The notes under the pieces: model-generated
The model's database searches: none
Told to the model about the DNA's origin: nothing
Seen by the model: only the letters and a program-made list of their open reading frames with translations
Made by a program: the position numbers and the translations under genes
Source: Alphaproteobacteria bacterium UBA998
Lineage (GTDB): Bacteria > Pseudomonadota > Alphaproteobacteria > Rickettsiales > UBA998
Direction of reading: 5' to 3'
DNA length: 18,145 bases
NCBI GenBank assembly: GCA_002291925.1
Contig: DBAY01000073.1
Location: 1 to 18,145 of the forward strand
Part shown: positions 1 to 6,864 of the stretch, piece by piece
How positions within the stretch are numbered: the first letter of the stretch is position 1
Layout of the letters: every line of letters begins with the position of its first letter

Positions 1-561
1 GATTACTACAACCACAACCTCGATACGTCCGAGGAATTTTACGACAAGATCATCACCACCCGCACTTACAAGGACCGGCTCGATACGCTGGATGCGGTGC
101 GCCAGTCCGGCATGAAGGTCTGCTGCGGCGGCATCGTCGGCATGGGCGAGGCGCGCGAAGACCGCGCCGGAATGCTGGTGACGCTCGCCAATCTATCGCC
201 GCAGCCGGAATCGGTGCCGATCAACCTGCTGGTGGCTGTCTCCGGCACGCCGCTCGGCGGGGCGGAGGCGCTCGACCCGTTCGAGCTGGTGCGCACCATC
301 GCGGTGGCGCGCATCCTGATGCCTGCGTCTTACGTGCGCCTCTCCGCCGGACGTGAGAACATGGAAGACGGTCTGCAGGCGCTCTGCTTCCTTGCGGGGG
401 CCAACTCACTGTTTTATGGTGAGAAACTCCTCACCACGCCCAACCCCTCGCAGAACCATGACAAGGAATTGCTGGCCCGGCTGGGGATGCATATCGAGGG
501 GGAAAAGGAAGCGGCTAGCGGGCCCGGCCCTTTGACTTATCCTCGCTTTGTGCCGGCGTGA
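1..561 (+). CDS. bioB: Biotin synthase, C-terminal part (5' end outside window)
   Basis: BioB is a radical-SAM enzyme that inserts sulfur into dethiobiotin, the last step of biotin synthesis. The open frame enters from base 1 and gives 186 residues, ending at TGA 559-561. The visible part begins at the YNHNLDTS segment and includes TTRTYKDRLDTL, KVCCGGIVGMGE, YVRLSAGRE and FYGEKLLTTPNP, all characteristic of BioB. Aligned by eye to E. coli BioB, Cys41 of the fragment matches Cys188 and Arg113 matches Arg260, both ligands of the [2Fe-2S] sulfur-donor cluster; their spacing of 72 residues is the same. The CxxxCxxC motif for the [4Fe-4S] cluster would lie upstream of the window. bioA follows on the same strand, but about 660 bp away with an opposite-strand gene between them, so read-through from bioB to bioA is doubtful. 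Confidence 0.97.
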   Translation, partial: DYYNHNLDTSEEFYDKIITTRTYKDRLDTLDAVRQSGMKVCCGGIVGMGEAREDRAGMLVTLANLSPQPESVPINLLVAVSGTPLGGAEALDPFELVRTIAVARILMPASYVRLSAGRENMEDGLQALCFLAGANSLFYGEKLLTTPNPSQNHDKELLARLGMHIEGEKEAASGPGPLTYPRFVPA

Positions 562-796
562 CGCCGAGCTGGTGGCAGGCCGAGGTGATCAGATTTTCGT
601 ATGCCTCGACCTCTGCCAGTGCTTGTGGGAGACTCACACCTAGTGCCATTAGCTGGTGCTGTAAATTTCTGGCGCGGACATTGAGGCTTTGCTCTCTGAG
701 GTAAACTTCCTCTTTGGTGAATGTCTCAATCAGTGCAATGCGGTAGCGTTGATGGCCCTTCGCAGTGCTGAATCGGGTCAGCCGGGCGGTGATTTC
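515..796 (-). pseudogene. Frame-shifted C-terminal continuation of the 778-1158 gene (unrecognised)
   Basis: On the minus strand, in the -1 frame relative to the 778-1158 gene, about 93 codons are open from just after a TGA (799-797) to TAG 517-515. The translation looks like a real protein: it is charged and helix-prone, with segments such as KGHQRYRIALIETFTKEEVY and LREQSLNVRARNLQHQLMAL. No good start codon exists in this frame before its middle, apart from a CTG at 781-779 that overlaps the previous stop. The simplest reading is that this is the tail of the upstream gene, separated by a one-base indel somewhere in 778-799 or by a sequencing error. Together the parts would make a protein of roughly 214 residues. 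The tail overlaps the 3' end of bioB by 47 bp. I do not recognise the family. Confidence 0.5.
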
Positions 797-1158
797 TCAT
801 TTTTTGGCGCGGACAAAGGGGGCATGTGTTGCAGAAGCGCGAGGCTTTTCAGCGGACCAGCCATTGGTGCATCATTGCCGGTGAAGATATAGTCGTAGAT
901 TTGCGTGGCAAAAGAAACACTGGTGCCCGCCGGGGCCTGGGTGATGCTATGCCTGATGAACTTTAGTTGCTTTCTGCCTTCCGCCAGGCTCGTTTTGTCA
1001 ATCAAGGAAACCGAATTATCGTTATCTGTGACGGTGGTGAGGGGCAGAGCACCGATGTAACCGGCTTTGCCCAGCCGACGCATCGGGATGTCGGATATCC
1101 AGCTTCTTGCCGACGAAGGCTGAGGCTCAGGATTATCATTGGTCGGGTTATGAACCAT
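778..1158 (-). CDS. Hypothetical protein, divergent from bioA, probably truncated by a frameshift
   Basis: This 126-residue minus-strand frame starts at ATG 1158-1156 and ends at TGA 780-778. The same frame stays open far upstream, but that part is only the antisense of bioA, so the first ATG outside bioA was chosen. A ribosome site is weak. The N-terminus (MVHNPTNDNPEPQPSS) is Pro/Asn/Ser-rich. It is followed by GKAGYIGALPLTTVTDN and by SFATQIYDYIFTGND. No signal peptide or membrane segment is visible and I recognise no family. The DNA here is visibly richer in A/T than bioA. Coding character continues past the stop in another frame (515-796), so this is probably the N-terminal part of a broken gene. 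It could instead be an intact short gene. The 66 bp between it and bioA must hold the start signals of both divergent genes. Confidence 0.5.
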   Translation of the reverse strand: MVHNPTNDNPEPQPSSARSWISDIPMRRLGKAGYIGALPLTTVTDNDNSVSLIDKTSLAEGRKQLKFIRHSITQAPAGTSVSFATQIYDYIFTGNDAPMAGPLKSLALLQHMPPLSAPKNEKSPPG

Positions 1159-1224
1159 GGTAGACTCTGAACGGCTCTGTGCGTATGTAGGAGCAGGATT
1201 CTGCCACAGGATGGTTACGTTTTG

Positions 1225-2535
1225 ATGACTGACACCCTGCCCTGGTATGATGAGGGCCTGCCCCATATCTGGCCGCCTTACGGCAATTTTCCAGCCGATT
1301 TCAGCCCCTTGCCGGTGGTGGGCGCGGAAGGCTGCCGCCTGAAGCTGGCCGACGGGCGTGAACTGATTGACGGCATCGCCAGTTGGTGGAGCGCCGCGCA
1401 TGGTTACCAGCACCCCCACATCATCGAGGCGATTCATAAGCAATTGGACACACTGCCGCACGTGATGTTCGCCGGCCTTGCGCATGAGCAGGCTTACACG
1501 CTCGCCACGCGGCTCTGCGCCATCACGCCGGGCGGCTGGGAAAAAGGCAAGGGCCTCACGCGCGTGTTCTTTAGCGATTCCGGATCGGTGGCGGCGGAAG
1601 TGGCGATGAAGATCGCGCTGCAATACTGGCTGAATGTCGGCAAGCCGAAGAAAGACCGCTTCATCTGCCTCAATGACGGCTATCACGGCGACACGTTTGG
1701 CGCCATGAGCGTCAGCGACCCGGCGAACGGCCTGCACCGCGCCTTCAGGAACAACGTCATCAAGCATTTCGCTATTCCGCTGCCCACCGATGAATACAGC
1801 TTCGAGGAACTGAAAGAGACGCTGGACGCTGTGGCCGGGCAGGTGGCGGCGCTTATCATGGAGCCGCTGGTGCAGGGCGCGGGCGGCATGAAGTTCCATT
1901 CCGCAGATACGCTGGGCGCGATTCACAAACTCTGTGCCGAGCGCGAGATTTTGTTTATCGCCGATGAAATCGCCACGGGGTTCTACCGCACCGGCTCACG
2001 CTTTGCCTGCGACGAGGCGGGCATCGTGCCGGACATTCTCTGCCTCGGCAAGGGGCTCTCCGGCGGCGTGCTGCCGCTGGCGGCGACGCTGACGAAGGAG
2101 CATATCTACGAAGCCTTTCTCGGCGAAGGCGAGGGCGGGCCGCGCGAACGGGCGCTGGCGCACGGGCCGACCTATATGGCCAATGCGCTGGCCTGTGCGG
2201 CGGCCAATGCATCGCTGGACCTCTATCAGCGCGAGCCGCGCCGCGATCAGGTCGATGCCATCGAGGCGCAATTGCTGGCTGAACTCAGCTCCTTGCGGAG
2301 CCTGCCGGGCGTGAAGGACGTGCGCGCCAAGGGGGCGATCGGAGTGGTACAGCTCGATATCCCGCGTCCACAGCTTTACGCCATGCGCCCCCAATTCGTG
2401 GAGGAAGGCGTCTGGCTACGCCCCTTCGCGGACATCGTCTACACCACGCCGCCGCTGACCATCACGCCGGAGGAGCTGTCCAAAGTGACGTCTGCAATGC
2501 AGAAAATCATCAGGCGGTGGGCGAAGGGGGGCTGA
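1225..2535 (+). CDS. bioA: Adenosylmethionine-8-amino-7-oxononanoate aminotransferase
   Basis: BioA is a PLP-dependent enzyme that uses SAM as amino donor to convert KAPA to DAPA in biotin synthesis. The protein has 436 residues, normal for the family. Visible features are the N-terminal HIWPPYG segment, the paired tryptophans of the substrate pocket in IASWWSAAHGY (54-55), DGYHGDTFGA around 151-160, IADEIATGF with the PLP-pyridine aspartate at 247, and LGKGLSGG with the Schiff-base lysine at 276. The ATG at 1225 was chosen; a TTG directly before it (1222) is also in frame. AGGA at 1208-1211 is a possible but distant ribosome site. The SAM donor is supplied by metK, also in this window. Its 3' end overlaps the convergent PAP2 gene by 26 bp. 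Confidence 0.97.
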   Translation: MTDTLPWYDEGLPHIWPPYGNFPADFSPLPVVGAEGCRLKLADGRELIDGIASWWSAAHGYQHPHIIEAIHKQLDTLPHVMFAGLAHEQAYTLATRLCAITPGGWEKGKGLTRVFFSDSGSVAAEVAMKIALQYWLNVGKPKKDRFICLNDGYHGDTFGAMSVSDPANGLHRAFRNNVIKHFAIPLPTDEYSFEELKETLDAVAGQVAALIMEPLVQGAGGMKFHSADTLGAIHKLCAEREILFIADEIATGFYRTGSRFACDEAGIVPDILCLGKGLSGGVLPLAATLTKEHIYEAFLGEGEGGPRERALAHGPTYMANALACAAANASLDLYQREPRRDQVDAIEAQLLAELSSLRSLPGVKDVRAKGAIGVVQLDIPRPQLYAMRPQFVEEGVWLRPFADIVYTTPPLTITPEELSKVTSAMQKIIRRWAKGG

Positions 2536-3526
2536 CGCGTTTCGCCGAGCGGGGTGATCGCATGGCGACCGCCTCCCCCCAGTATTGCATGATGCGGTTG
2601 GTGAGATGGATGATCATCGTCCCCAGCATGATGCCGACCAGTACATCGATGCCATAGTGAAACCGCGTCATGCAGGCATTGATCAGATGGTACACCACCA
2701 GCGGGAGGAAAAGCATTCCCACGCCGCGGTGCAATTTCCACATGACATACCCGATGGTCACGGCGAACGAGGCATGAAGCGAAGGCATGGCGCCGAGCAC
2801 GAAGAAGTAATCATCGGGGGCGAAAGGCTTGCCATTTGAATGACGGAAGGTTTCAGTAATCTGCAGGTAGCGCTGCAGTAGCGGGTCGACAGACACATCG
2901 TAAATGAACGGGCCATAGGCAGGGACTATGGTGTACGCCATCCCGCCAAGAACCAGATTCAACGCAATGGCGCAGCCAAGCCAGTGAAATAAATTTCTTC
3001 CGCACAGGAACGTAAGCGGAATGCTGATCTGAAAAAGCAGGTAGAATAGTACCATGTAAAGGTAAGGCTGCGGCGGGCCGAAAAGGGTCTCCTGAACCGA
3101 TTTCAAGGCCTCCAGTACCGGCGCGATGGCCTGATCGGTACGATAATAGTATGCGTCGTATAGTTCTTTGTGCCAGAGCAGCGAGTCAAACTTGAAATTA
3201 TAGCAGATATAGATGCCCACAAAGAGTTGGAACACGGTGCGGACATAGACGAGATTGGAGTGCGGGGCAAAGATACGGCGGAAAAAACTTATTCCCTCTT
3301 TTTTGGGCAACAGAGAAAGAATTGTGTCGATATAGAACTTTATCAGTAGCCCCGCTAGAAAAGGAACCAGGAATTTAAGGGTATAGGAACGGTACCAGGA
3401 CCATCCGGGCATCATGGGGGCGTCTTGAGTGATGAGGGCGGCCAGCAGTAACGCGGCTAGCCCAAAGAGGATGACCCATTCAATTGGCAGCAAATAACCG
3501 AAAACCCTCTTTGCATGAATGCGCAT
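2510..3526 (-). CDS. PAP2-family integral membrane phosphatase / phosphotransferase-like protein
   Basis: This 338-residue protein has many hydrophobic segments, for example about 12-32, 50-70, 95-110, 155-175, 183-203, 255-285 and 292-310. Near the C-terminus are two PAP2 signatures: AMPSLHASFA (PSLH at 248-251) and TRFHYGID (R288, H290, D294), the expected phosphate-binding and catalytic His/Arg/Asp set. The spacing and the MPSLHA...RFHYGID form resemble the Aur1/inositolphosphotransferase-like branch of PAP2. It probably acts on a lipid phosphate or phospho-head group at the inner membrane; the substrate cannot be told. It lies 78 bp downstream of the CDF gene on the same strand, so it may be co-transcribed or use its own promoter in the AT-rich gap. 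Its DNA is visibly richer in A/T than its neighbours. The start ATG 3526 has no strong ribosome site. Confidence 0.85.
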   Translation of the reverse strand: MRIHAKRVFGYLLPIEWVILFGLAALLLAALITQDAPMMPGWSWYRSYTLKFLVPFLAGLLIKFYIDTILSLLPKKEGISFFRRIFAPHSNLVYVRTVFQLFVGIYICYNFKFDSLLWHKELYDAYYYRTDQAIAPVLEALKSVQETLFGPPQPYLYMVLFYLLFQISIPLTFLCGRNLFHWLGCAIALNLVLGGMAYTIVPAYGPFIYDVSVDPLLQRYLQITETFRHSNGKPFAPDDYFFVLGAMPSLHASFAVTIGYVMWKLHRGVGMLFLPLVVYHLINACMTRFHYGIDVLVGIMLGTMIIHLTNRIMQYWGEAVAMRSPRSAKRVSPPSPTA

Positions 3527-3604
3527 GTGGCTGGCTTTGAATGAATGCAGTCGGATGGCCTTCCGGAGTCAGGGACACTTTAGAAGAGGGATATTTAAAA
3601 TTGT

Positions 3605-4522
3605 CTAAAGATGGTGACTTGTCTTTGCCGTGGCTTCGATGAAGACGCGGGTCACGTCCGGGAAGGCCTGCTGAATCTGTTGACGCAGCGAGCCGACAGT
3701 GCGTTCGATGGCGGCGGCGGTGAGGTCATCGCGGAAATCGACGCTGATATTGGCGAGGATTTCGTGTGGGGCAAGATGCTGGGTCAGCACTGCGTGGGTT
3801 TCGGTGATCTCCGGCATGCGCGAGATGATGGCGCCGATGCCTTTCACCATTTCCTCGCCTGCGCTTTCGCCAATCAGCAGCGCCTTGCTCTCGAAGCAGA
3901 GGAACAGAGCGGTGGCGATGAGTACCACGCCGATGGTGATAGAGGTCGCGCCATCGAGCATCGGCATGTCCAGCACCTGCGCAAGCGCGATGCCGATAAG
4001 CGCGATGACAAGGCCGAGCAGCGCCGCGAAATCTTCCAGCAGCACGGTGTAGAGCGCCGGGTCCTTGCTGGCGCGCAGGGCTTCCACATAGCGGCGGTCG
4101 CCCTTGGATTTCTTGAACTCGCGGTACGCGACATAGGTTGAGCCGCTCTCAAACAGGATGGCAAGGCCGAGCACAATGTAGTTGACCATAGGGCTGCTGA
4201 TAGGCTCTGGATGATCCAGCTTGTGCACGCCCTCATAAATGGAAATGCCGCCGCCCACCGAGAAAATCAGGATGGCGACGATGAAGGCCCAGAAATAGAT
4301 TTCGCGGCCATAGCCGTAGGGGTGCATGGCATCGGCCGGGCGGGTGGCGCGCTTCATACCGTATAGCAGCAAACCTTGGTTGCCGGTATCCACCAGTGAG
4401 TGAATCGCTTCTGAGAGCATGGCCGAGGAACCGGTATAGGTGGCCGCCGCGAACTTGGTGACGGCAATCAGTCCGTTGCCCAGCATCGCGGCGTAAATAA
4501 CAAGTTTCGAATTTCCGGCCAT
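3605..4522 (-). CDS. Cation diffusion facilitator (CDF) family metal transporter
   Basis: CDF proteins export divalent metals (Zn, Fe, Mn, Co) from the cytoplasm by proton antiport. The 305-residue protein has an N-terminal membrane domain of about six helices and a C-terminal cytoplasmic domain (about 215-300) of the ferredoxin-like dimerisation type (NISVDFRDDLTAAAIE...). The helix-2 site is intact: SEAIHSLVDTGNQ gives H41 and D45. HPYGYGRE (67-74) is the usual loop after it. In helix 5, where classical transporters have HxxxD or DxxxD, the sequence reads LLEDFAALLG (E163, D164), a pattern I associate with ZnT9-like members. Metal choice is therefore uncertain. It lies downstream of usp on the same strand, across a 107-bp repeat-rich gap, and upstream of the PAP2 gene. 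Confidence 0.93.
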   Translation of the reverse strand: MAGNSKLVIYAAMLGNGLIAVTKFAAATYTGSSAMLSEAIHSLVDTGNQGLLLYGMKRATRPADAMHPYGYGREIYFWAFIVAILIFSVGGGISIYEGVHKLDHPEPISSPMVNYIVLGLAILFESGSTYVAYREFKKSKGDRRYVEALRASKDPALYTVLLEDFAALLGLVIALIGIALAQVLDMPMLDGATSITIGVVLIATALFLCFESKALLIGESAGEEMVKGIGAIISRMPEITETHAVLTQHLAPHEILANISVDFRDDLTAAAIERTVGSLRQQIQQAFPDVTRVFIEATAKTSHHL

Positions 4523-4525
4523 GGC

Positions 4526-4615
4526 AGAGTCAAGAGTCTAGAGTTTAGAGTTTAGAGTTTAGTGAAGTGTATTTACCGAAAATGGACTGAGAATACTAGA
4601 CTCTAAACTCTAGAC
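4526..4615. repeat. Heptamer tandem repeat (AGAGTNN x5) with inverted copy
   Basis: Five consecutive heptamers AGAGTCA, AGAGTCT, AGAGTTT, AGAGTTT, AGAGTTT occupy 4526-4560. The 15-base word GTCTAGAGTTTAGAG at 4536-4550 is present as an exact inverted copy, CTCTAAACTCTAGAC, at 4601-4615, separated by 50 bases. The block fills the gap between the usp gene (ends 4630) and the CDF gene (starts 4522). It could form a long-loop hairpin in the transcript, but it has no terminal U-run typical of an intrinsic terminator. Confidence 0.8.
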
Positions 4616-4629
4616 CCTCCCAACTCCGC

Positions 4630-5127
4630 CTACGCCAACTCCTCCATCTGCGCTTCCGTCAGATTGCCGGGCACCAGCAGGATGGGCATGATGAGGTCCT
4701 GGCCCAGTTGCTGGCACAGCCATGCCACCAGCTTGCCCTTGGTCTGGCCGGGGTTGACGCCGAGCACCAGCATGTTGACGCCTGCATCCTCCACCGCGGC
4801 TTTGAGAATTTCCGGCCCCACCGAACCGTCGCGGCGCAGCACGGTCGGCAGGATACCGGTCAGGGCGGCGGCTTCCTCGCTCAGCCGCAGCAGCAGTTCC
4901 TCGGCTTCCGAGTGCTTGTCCTGCTGAATCTGGTCGGAGACGGAGAAGATCGACTGGAATTCCGACGGCTCGATCACGTGCAGAATATCCACCACGCCGC
5001 CGCGTTTTCTGGCTTTCAGGCAGGCGAAGCGCAGCGCCGTATGGGCGGCCTCGCTGCGGTCCACGCAGACGAGGAATTTCGTCGGACTGTCGATTGTGGA
5101 TGGGGCAGGCATGGGCGCAACACTCAT
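4630..5127 (-). CDS. Universal stress protein (UspA-like) domain protein
   Basis: A single Usp domain of 165 residues. The first strand, TKFLVCVDRSEAAHTAL (16-32), carries the conserved Asp23 at the start of the nucleotide pocket, and VDILHVIEP follows. The C-terminal strand is VNMLVLGVNPGQTKG, then LIMPILLVPG. The usual ATP-binding loop Gx2Gx9G(S/T) is not well kept: the sequence reads GVNPGQTKGK with no clear GS/GT. ATP binding is therefore uncertain, as in the non-binding Usp subgroup. AAGGAGG lies a few bases upstream of ATG 5127, a strong ribosome site that fixes the start. The gene begins 15 bp after the TIGR02186-like gene, so it is very likely in the TauE operon. Its role is probably stress-related regulation; no target is visible. 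Confidence 0.9.
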   Translation of the reverse strand: MSVAPMPAPSTIDSPTKFLVCVDRSEAAHTALRFACLKARKRGGVVDILHVIEPSEFQSIFSVSDQIQQDKHSEAEELLLRLSEEAAALTGILPTVLRRDGSVGPEILKAAVEDAGVNMLVLGVNPGQTKGKLVAWLCQQLGQDLIMPILLVPGNLTEAQMEELA

Positions 5128-5142
5128 GGAAACCTCCTTGTA

Positions 5143-5871
5143 TTAGATGCGTTCGAACAGGGCGCTCACCGCCCACCCGGCAAAGGCCGCCAGCAGCACC
5201 GCCACCACACCGTAGCCGAGCGGGTGCTGGTGCGCCTGCTCATAGACGAAGGCGTCAAAGCCGCTTTTGTACACATGGATAGGCGTGGTCTGCATGCCGA
5301 CCACCTCGCCGTCGCGGAACAGGTACACCTCGGCGGTGTAGTCGCCGCGCGGCATGTTATCGGGGAACGGAACGATGGCCTTGAACAATGTTTCGCCGAT
5401 GAAACTCACCTGCGAGGGTAGGGTGGCATAGAGCCGTTTGCCGCGCAGGTCACGCAGCAGCGCGCGAGTGAACAGGCCGCGCTGGCCGCTGGGTTTTTCC
5501 ATCAGGCCGCCGCCGGTGAGCGCCTCCTCGAAGCCGATGCCAAGCGGGCGGAAATAGACGCTCTTGGTGATCTCGTCATAATCGCGCGAGGCGGCCATGG
5601 CGTAGAAGCCAGGCACGTTGTAGAACGCTTCCTCCGTGCGGTTCACCCACATGCCCGCCACGCGCTCCTTGCGGCGCACGATGGCATCCCGCGCCGGGCC
5701 GCGAATCACCACGACGATATCCCCTGCCGCGTTGCGCGCGCCGAACAGCATCAGCTCCGCACCCTCGAAGGAGGTGTGGATGGTGATTTCATGGCTGGAG
5801 ATATCCGCCACCAGCGGCTTGGCGAAGCCGGGCGCGGCGAGCAGGAGCAACAGGGCAAACATCCGCATCAT
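5143..5871 (-). CDS. TIGR02186-like exported protein with one C-terminal membrane anchor
   Basis: This 242-residue protein has a signal peptide (MMRMFALLLLLAAPGFA, likely cut near residue 17), a predicted periplasmic domain of about 195 residues, and one C-terminal hydrophobic helix (about 217-237) followed by a short tail. Segments such as ISSHEITIHTSFEGAELMLF, IVVVIRGP, MWVNR and PRGDYTAEVYLFRDGEVV fit the alphaproteobacterial family TIGR02186, whose function is unknown. It starts inside the stop of the TauE/SafE gene (ATGA overlap at 5868-5871), so the two are translationally coupled. A natural inference is that it is a periplasmic partner of that permease, perhaps binding its substrate or gating it. 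A second in-frame ATG lies directly after the first and could be the start instead. Confidence 0.85.
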   Translation of the reverse strand: MMRMFALLLLLAAPGFAKPLVADISSHEITIHTSFEGAELMLFGARNAAGDIVVVIRGPARDAIVRRKERVAGMWVNRTEEAFYNVPGFYAMAASRDYDEITKSVYFRPLGIGFEEALTGGGLMEKPSGQRGLFTRALLRDLRGKRLYATLPSQVSFIGETLFKAIVPFPDNMPRGDYTAEVYLFRDGEVVGMQTTPIHVYKSGFDAFVYEQAHQHPLGYGVVAVLLAAFAGWAVSALFERI

Positions 5872-6788
5872 TCCGGCAGCTCCAGATCGACGCTGTAAAG
5901 GTTCGCCGGGGTCAGGAAAAGCCCGATGGCCAGCTTGATTGCCACGCCCAGCACCAGCGCGGTCAGCAGCCCACGGAAATACTGTGCGGGCAATTTCGCG
6001 CCGAGCCGCGTGCCCAGCTGCGCCCCGATGACCGAGCCGGTCAGCAGCAGCAGGGCGAGCACCAGATCCACTGTCTGCGTAAAGACCGCATGCAGGATGG
6101 TGGCGTTCGCGGTGACGAAGATGATCTGGTACAGCGAGGTGCCGATCACCACCGAGGTCGGCATGCGCAGCAGGTAGAGCATGGCCGGCACCATGAAGAA
6201 TCCGCCGCCCAGCCCCATGATGGATACCAGCACGCCAATGCCCAGCCCCAGCCCCAGCGGCAACAGCGCGCTGATGTAAAGCCGCGAGCGGGGAAAGCGC
6301 ATCCGCCAGGGCATGCGCTGCAGGGCGTTATGGTGGTGCAGGGGACGCGGCGGCGATTGCCTGCGGTGCGTCAGCAGCAGGTGGCGCAGGGATTCGTAGG
6401 CCATCAGCCCGCCAATCGTGCCGAGGAACACGATGTAAAGCAGCGAGATGACGAGGTCGATCTGCCCCACATTCTGCAACGCATTGAACAGCAGGATGCC
6501 AAGCGCCGAGCCCGCGACGCCTCCCGCGAGCAGCATATTGCCCATGCGGAAATCCACATTGCCGCGCCGCCAGTGAGTGAGGAAGCCTGAGACGGACGCG
6601 GCGATGATCTGGTTCGCTGACGTCGCCACCGCCACGCTGGGCGGAATGCCGAGGAAAATCAGCAGCGGCGTCATCAGGAAGCCGCCTCCCACCCCGAACA
6701 GGCCGGAGAGCACCCCCGTCGCCCCGCCGAGCGCCAGCAAGGTGAACACGTTCACCGTCATCTCGGCGATAGGGAGGTAGATCAGCAT
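5868..6788 (-). CDS. Sulfite exporter TauE/SafE (TSUP) family permease
   Basis: This 306-residue membrane protein has the internal duplication typical of the TSUP family: SGLFGVGGGFLMTPLL (about 28-43) in the first half and SIMGLGGGFFMVPAML (about 189-204) in the second, each beginning a four-helix bundle. A basic, His-rich cytoplasmic loop (about 138-168) joins the halves. Family members move sulfite, sulfoacetate or other small organic or sulfur anions across the inner membrane; the substrate here is unknown. It is the first gene of an ATGA-coupled pair with the TIGR02186-like gene, followed closely by usp. The ATG at 6788 has a poor ribosome site; an in-frame ATG ten codons in is an alternative. 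The 76-bp gap upstream probably holds the promoter if the operon is separate from the lipoprotein gene. Confidence 0.94.
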   Translation of the reverse strand: MLIYLPIAEMTVNVFTLLALGGATGVLSGLFGVGGGFLMTPLLIFLGIPPSVAVATSANQIIAASVSGFLTHWRRGNVDFRMGNMLLAGGVAGSALGILLFNALQNVGQIDLVISLLYIVFLGTIGGLMAYESLRHLLLTHRRQSPPRPLHHHNALQRMPWRMRFPRSRLYISALLPLGLGLGIGVLVSIMGLGGGFFMVPAMLYLLRMPTSVVIGTSLYQIIFVTANATILHAVFTQTVDLVLALLLLTGSVIGAQLGTRLGAKLPAQYFRGLLTALVLGVAIKLAIGLFLTPANLYSVDLELPE

Positions 6789-6798
6789 TGCTTTCGAA

Positions 6799-6823
6799 CC
6801 TCTCCCTCTAGCAGGGAGGGTGC
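6799..6823. repeat. Short C/G-tract hairpin, relative of the 10121-10256 elements
   Basis: The sequence around 6798-6822 holds an inverted repeat CTCCCT-CTAGC-AGGGAG flanked by further C and G runs, just upstream of the TauE/SafE start. It resembles the third hairpin after miaB (10233-10256), which shares the AACCTC...CAGGGAGG layout. It could form in RNA or DNA. There is no U-run on either side, so it is not a standard terminator. Confidence 0.5.
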
Positions 6824-6864
6824 CATGTGCACCTTAGGTTTCATGGTGCGGGCGTCCCAACGGC

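Noticed and set aside
797..807. Programmed -1 frameshift at the A AAA AAT run in the hypothetical gene
   Set aside because: Slipping back one base here leads straight into TGA (799-797), so it would end translation and not join the two coding pieces.
1159..1926. Upstream extension of the minus-strand frame that ends at 778
   Set aside because: It lies antisense to bioA, whose protein is clearly conserved, and the extension has the composition of an antisense shadow. Only the part outside bioA was kept.
3611..4141. Plus-strand open frame opposite the CDF gene (176 codons)
   Set aside because: Antisense of a conserved transporter, with no ribosome site and no family resemblance.
4526..4615. 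CRISPR-like array
   Set aside because: The repeat unit is only seven bases, with no spacers and no cas genes nearby.
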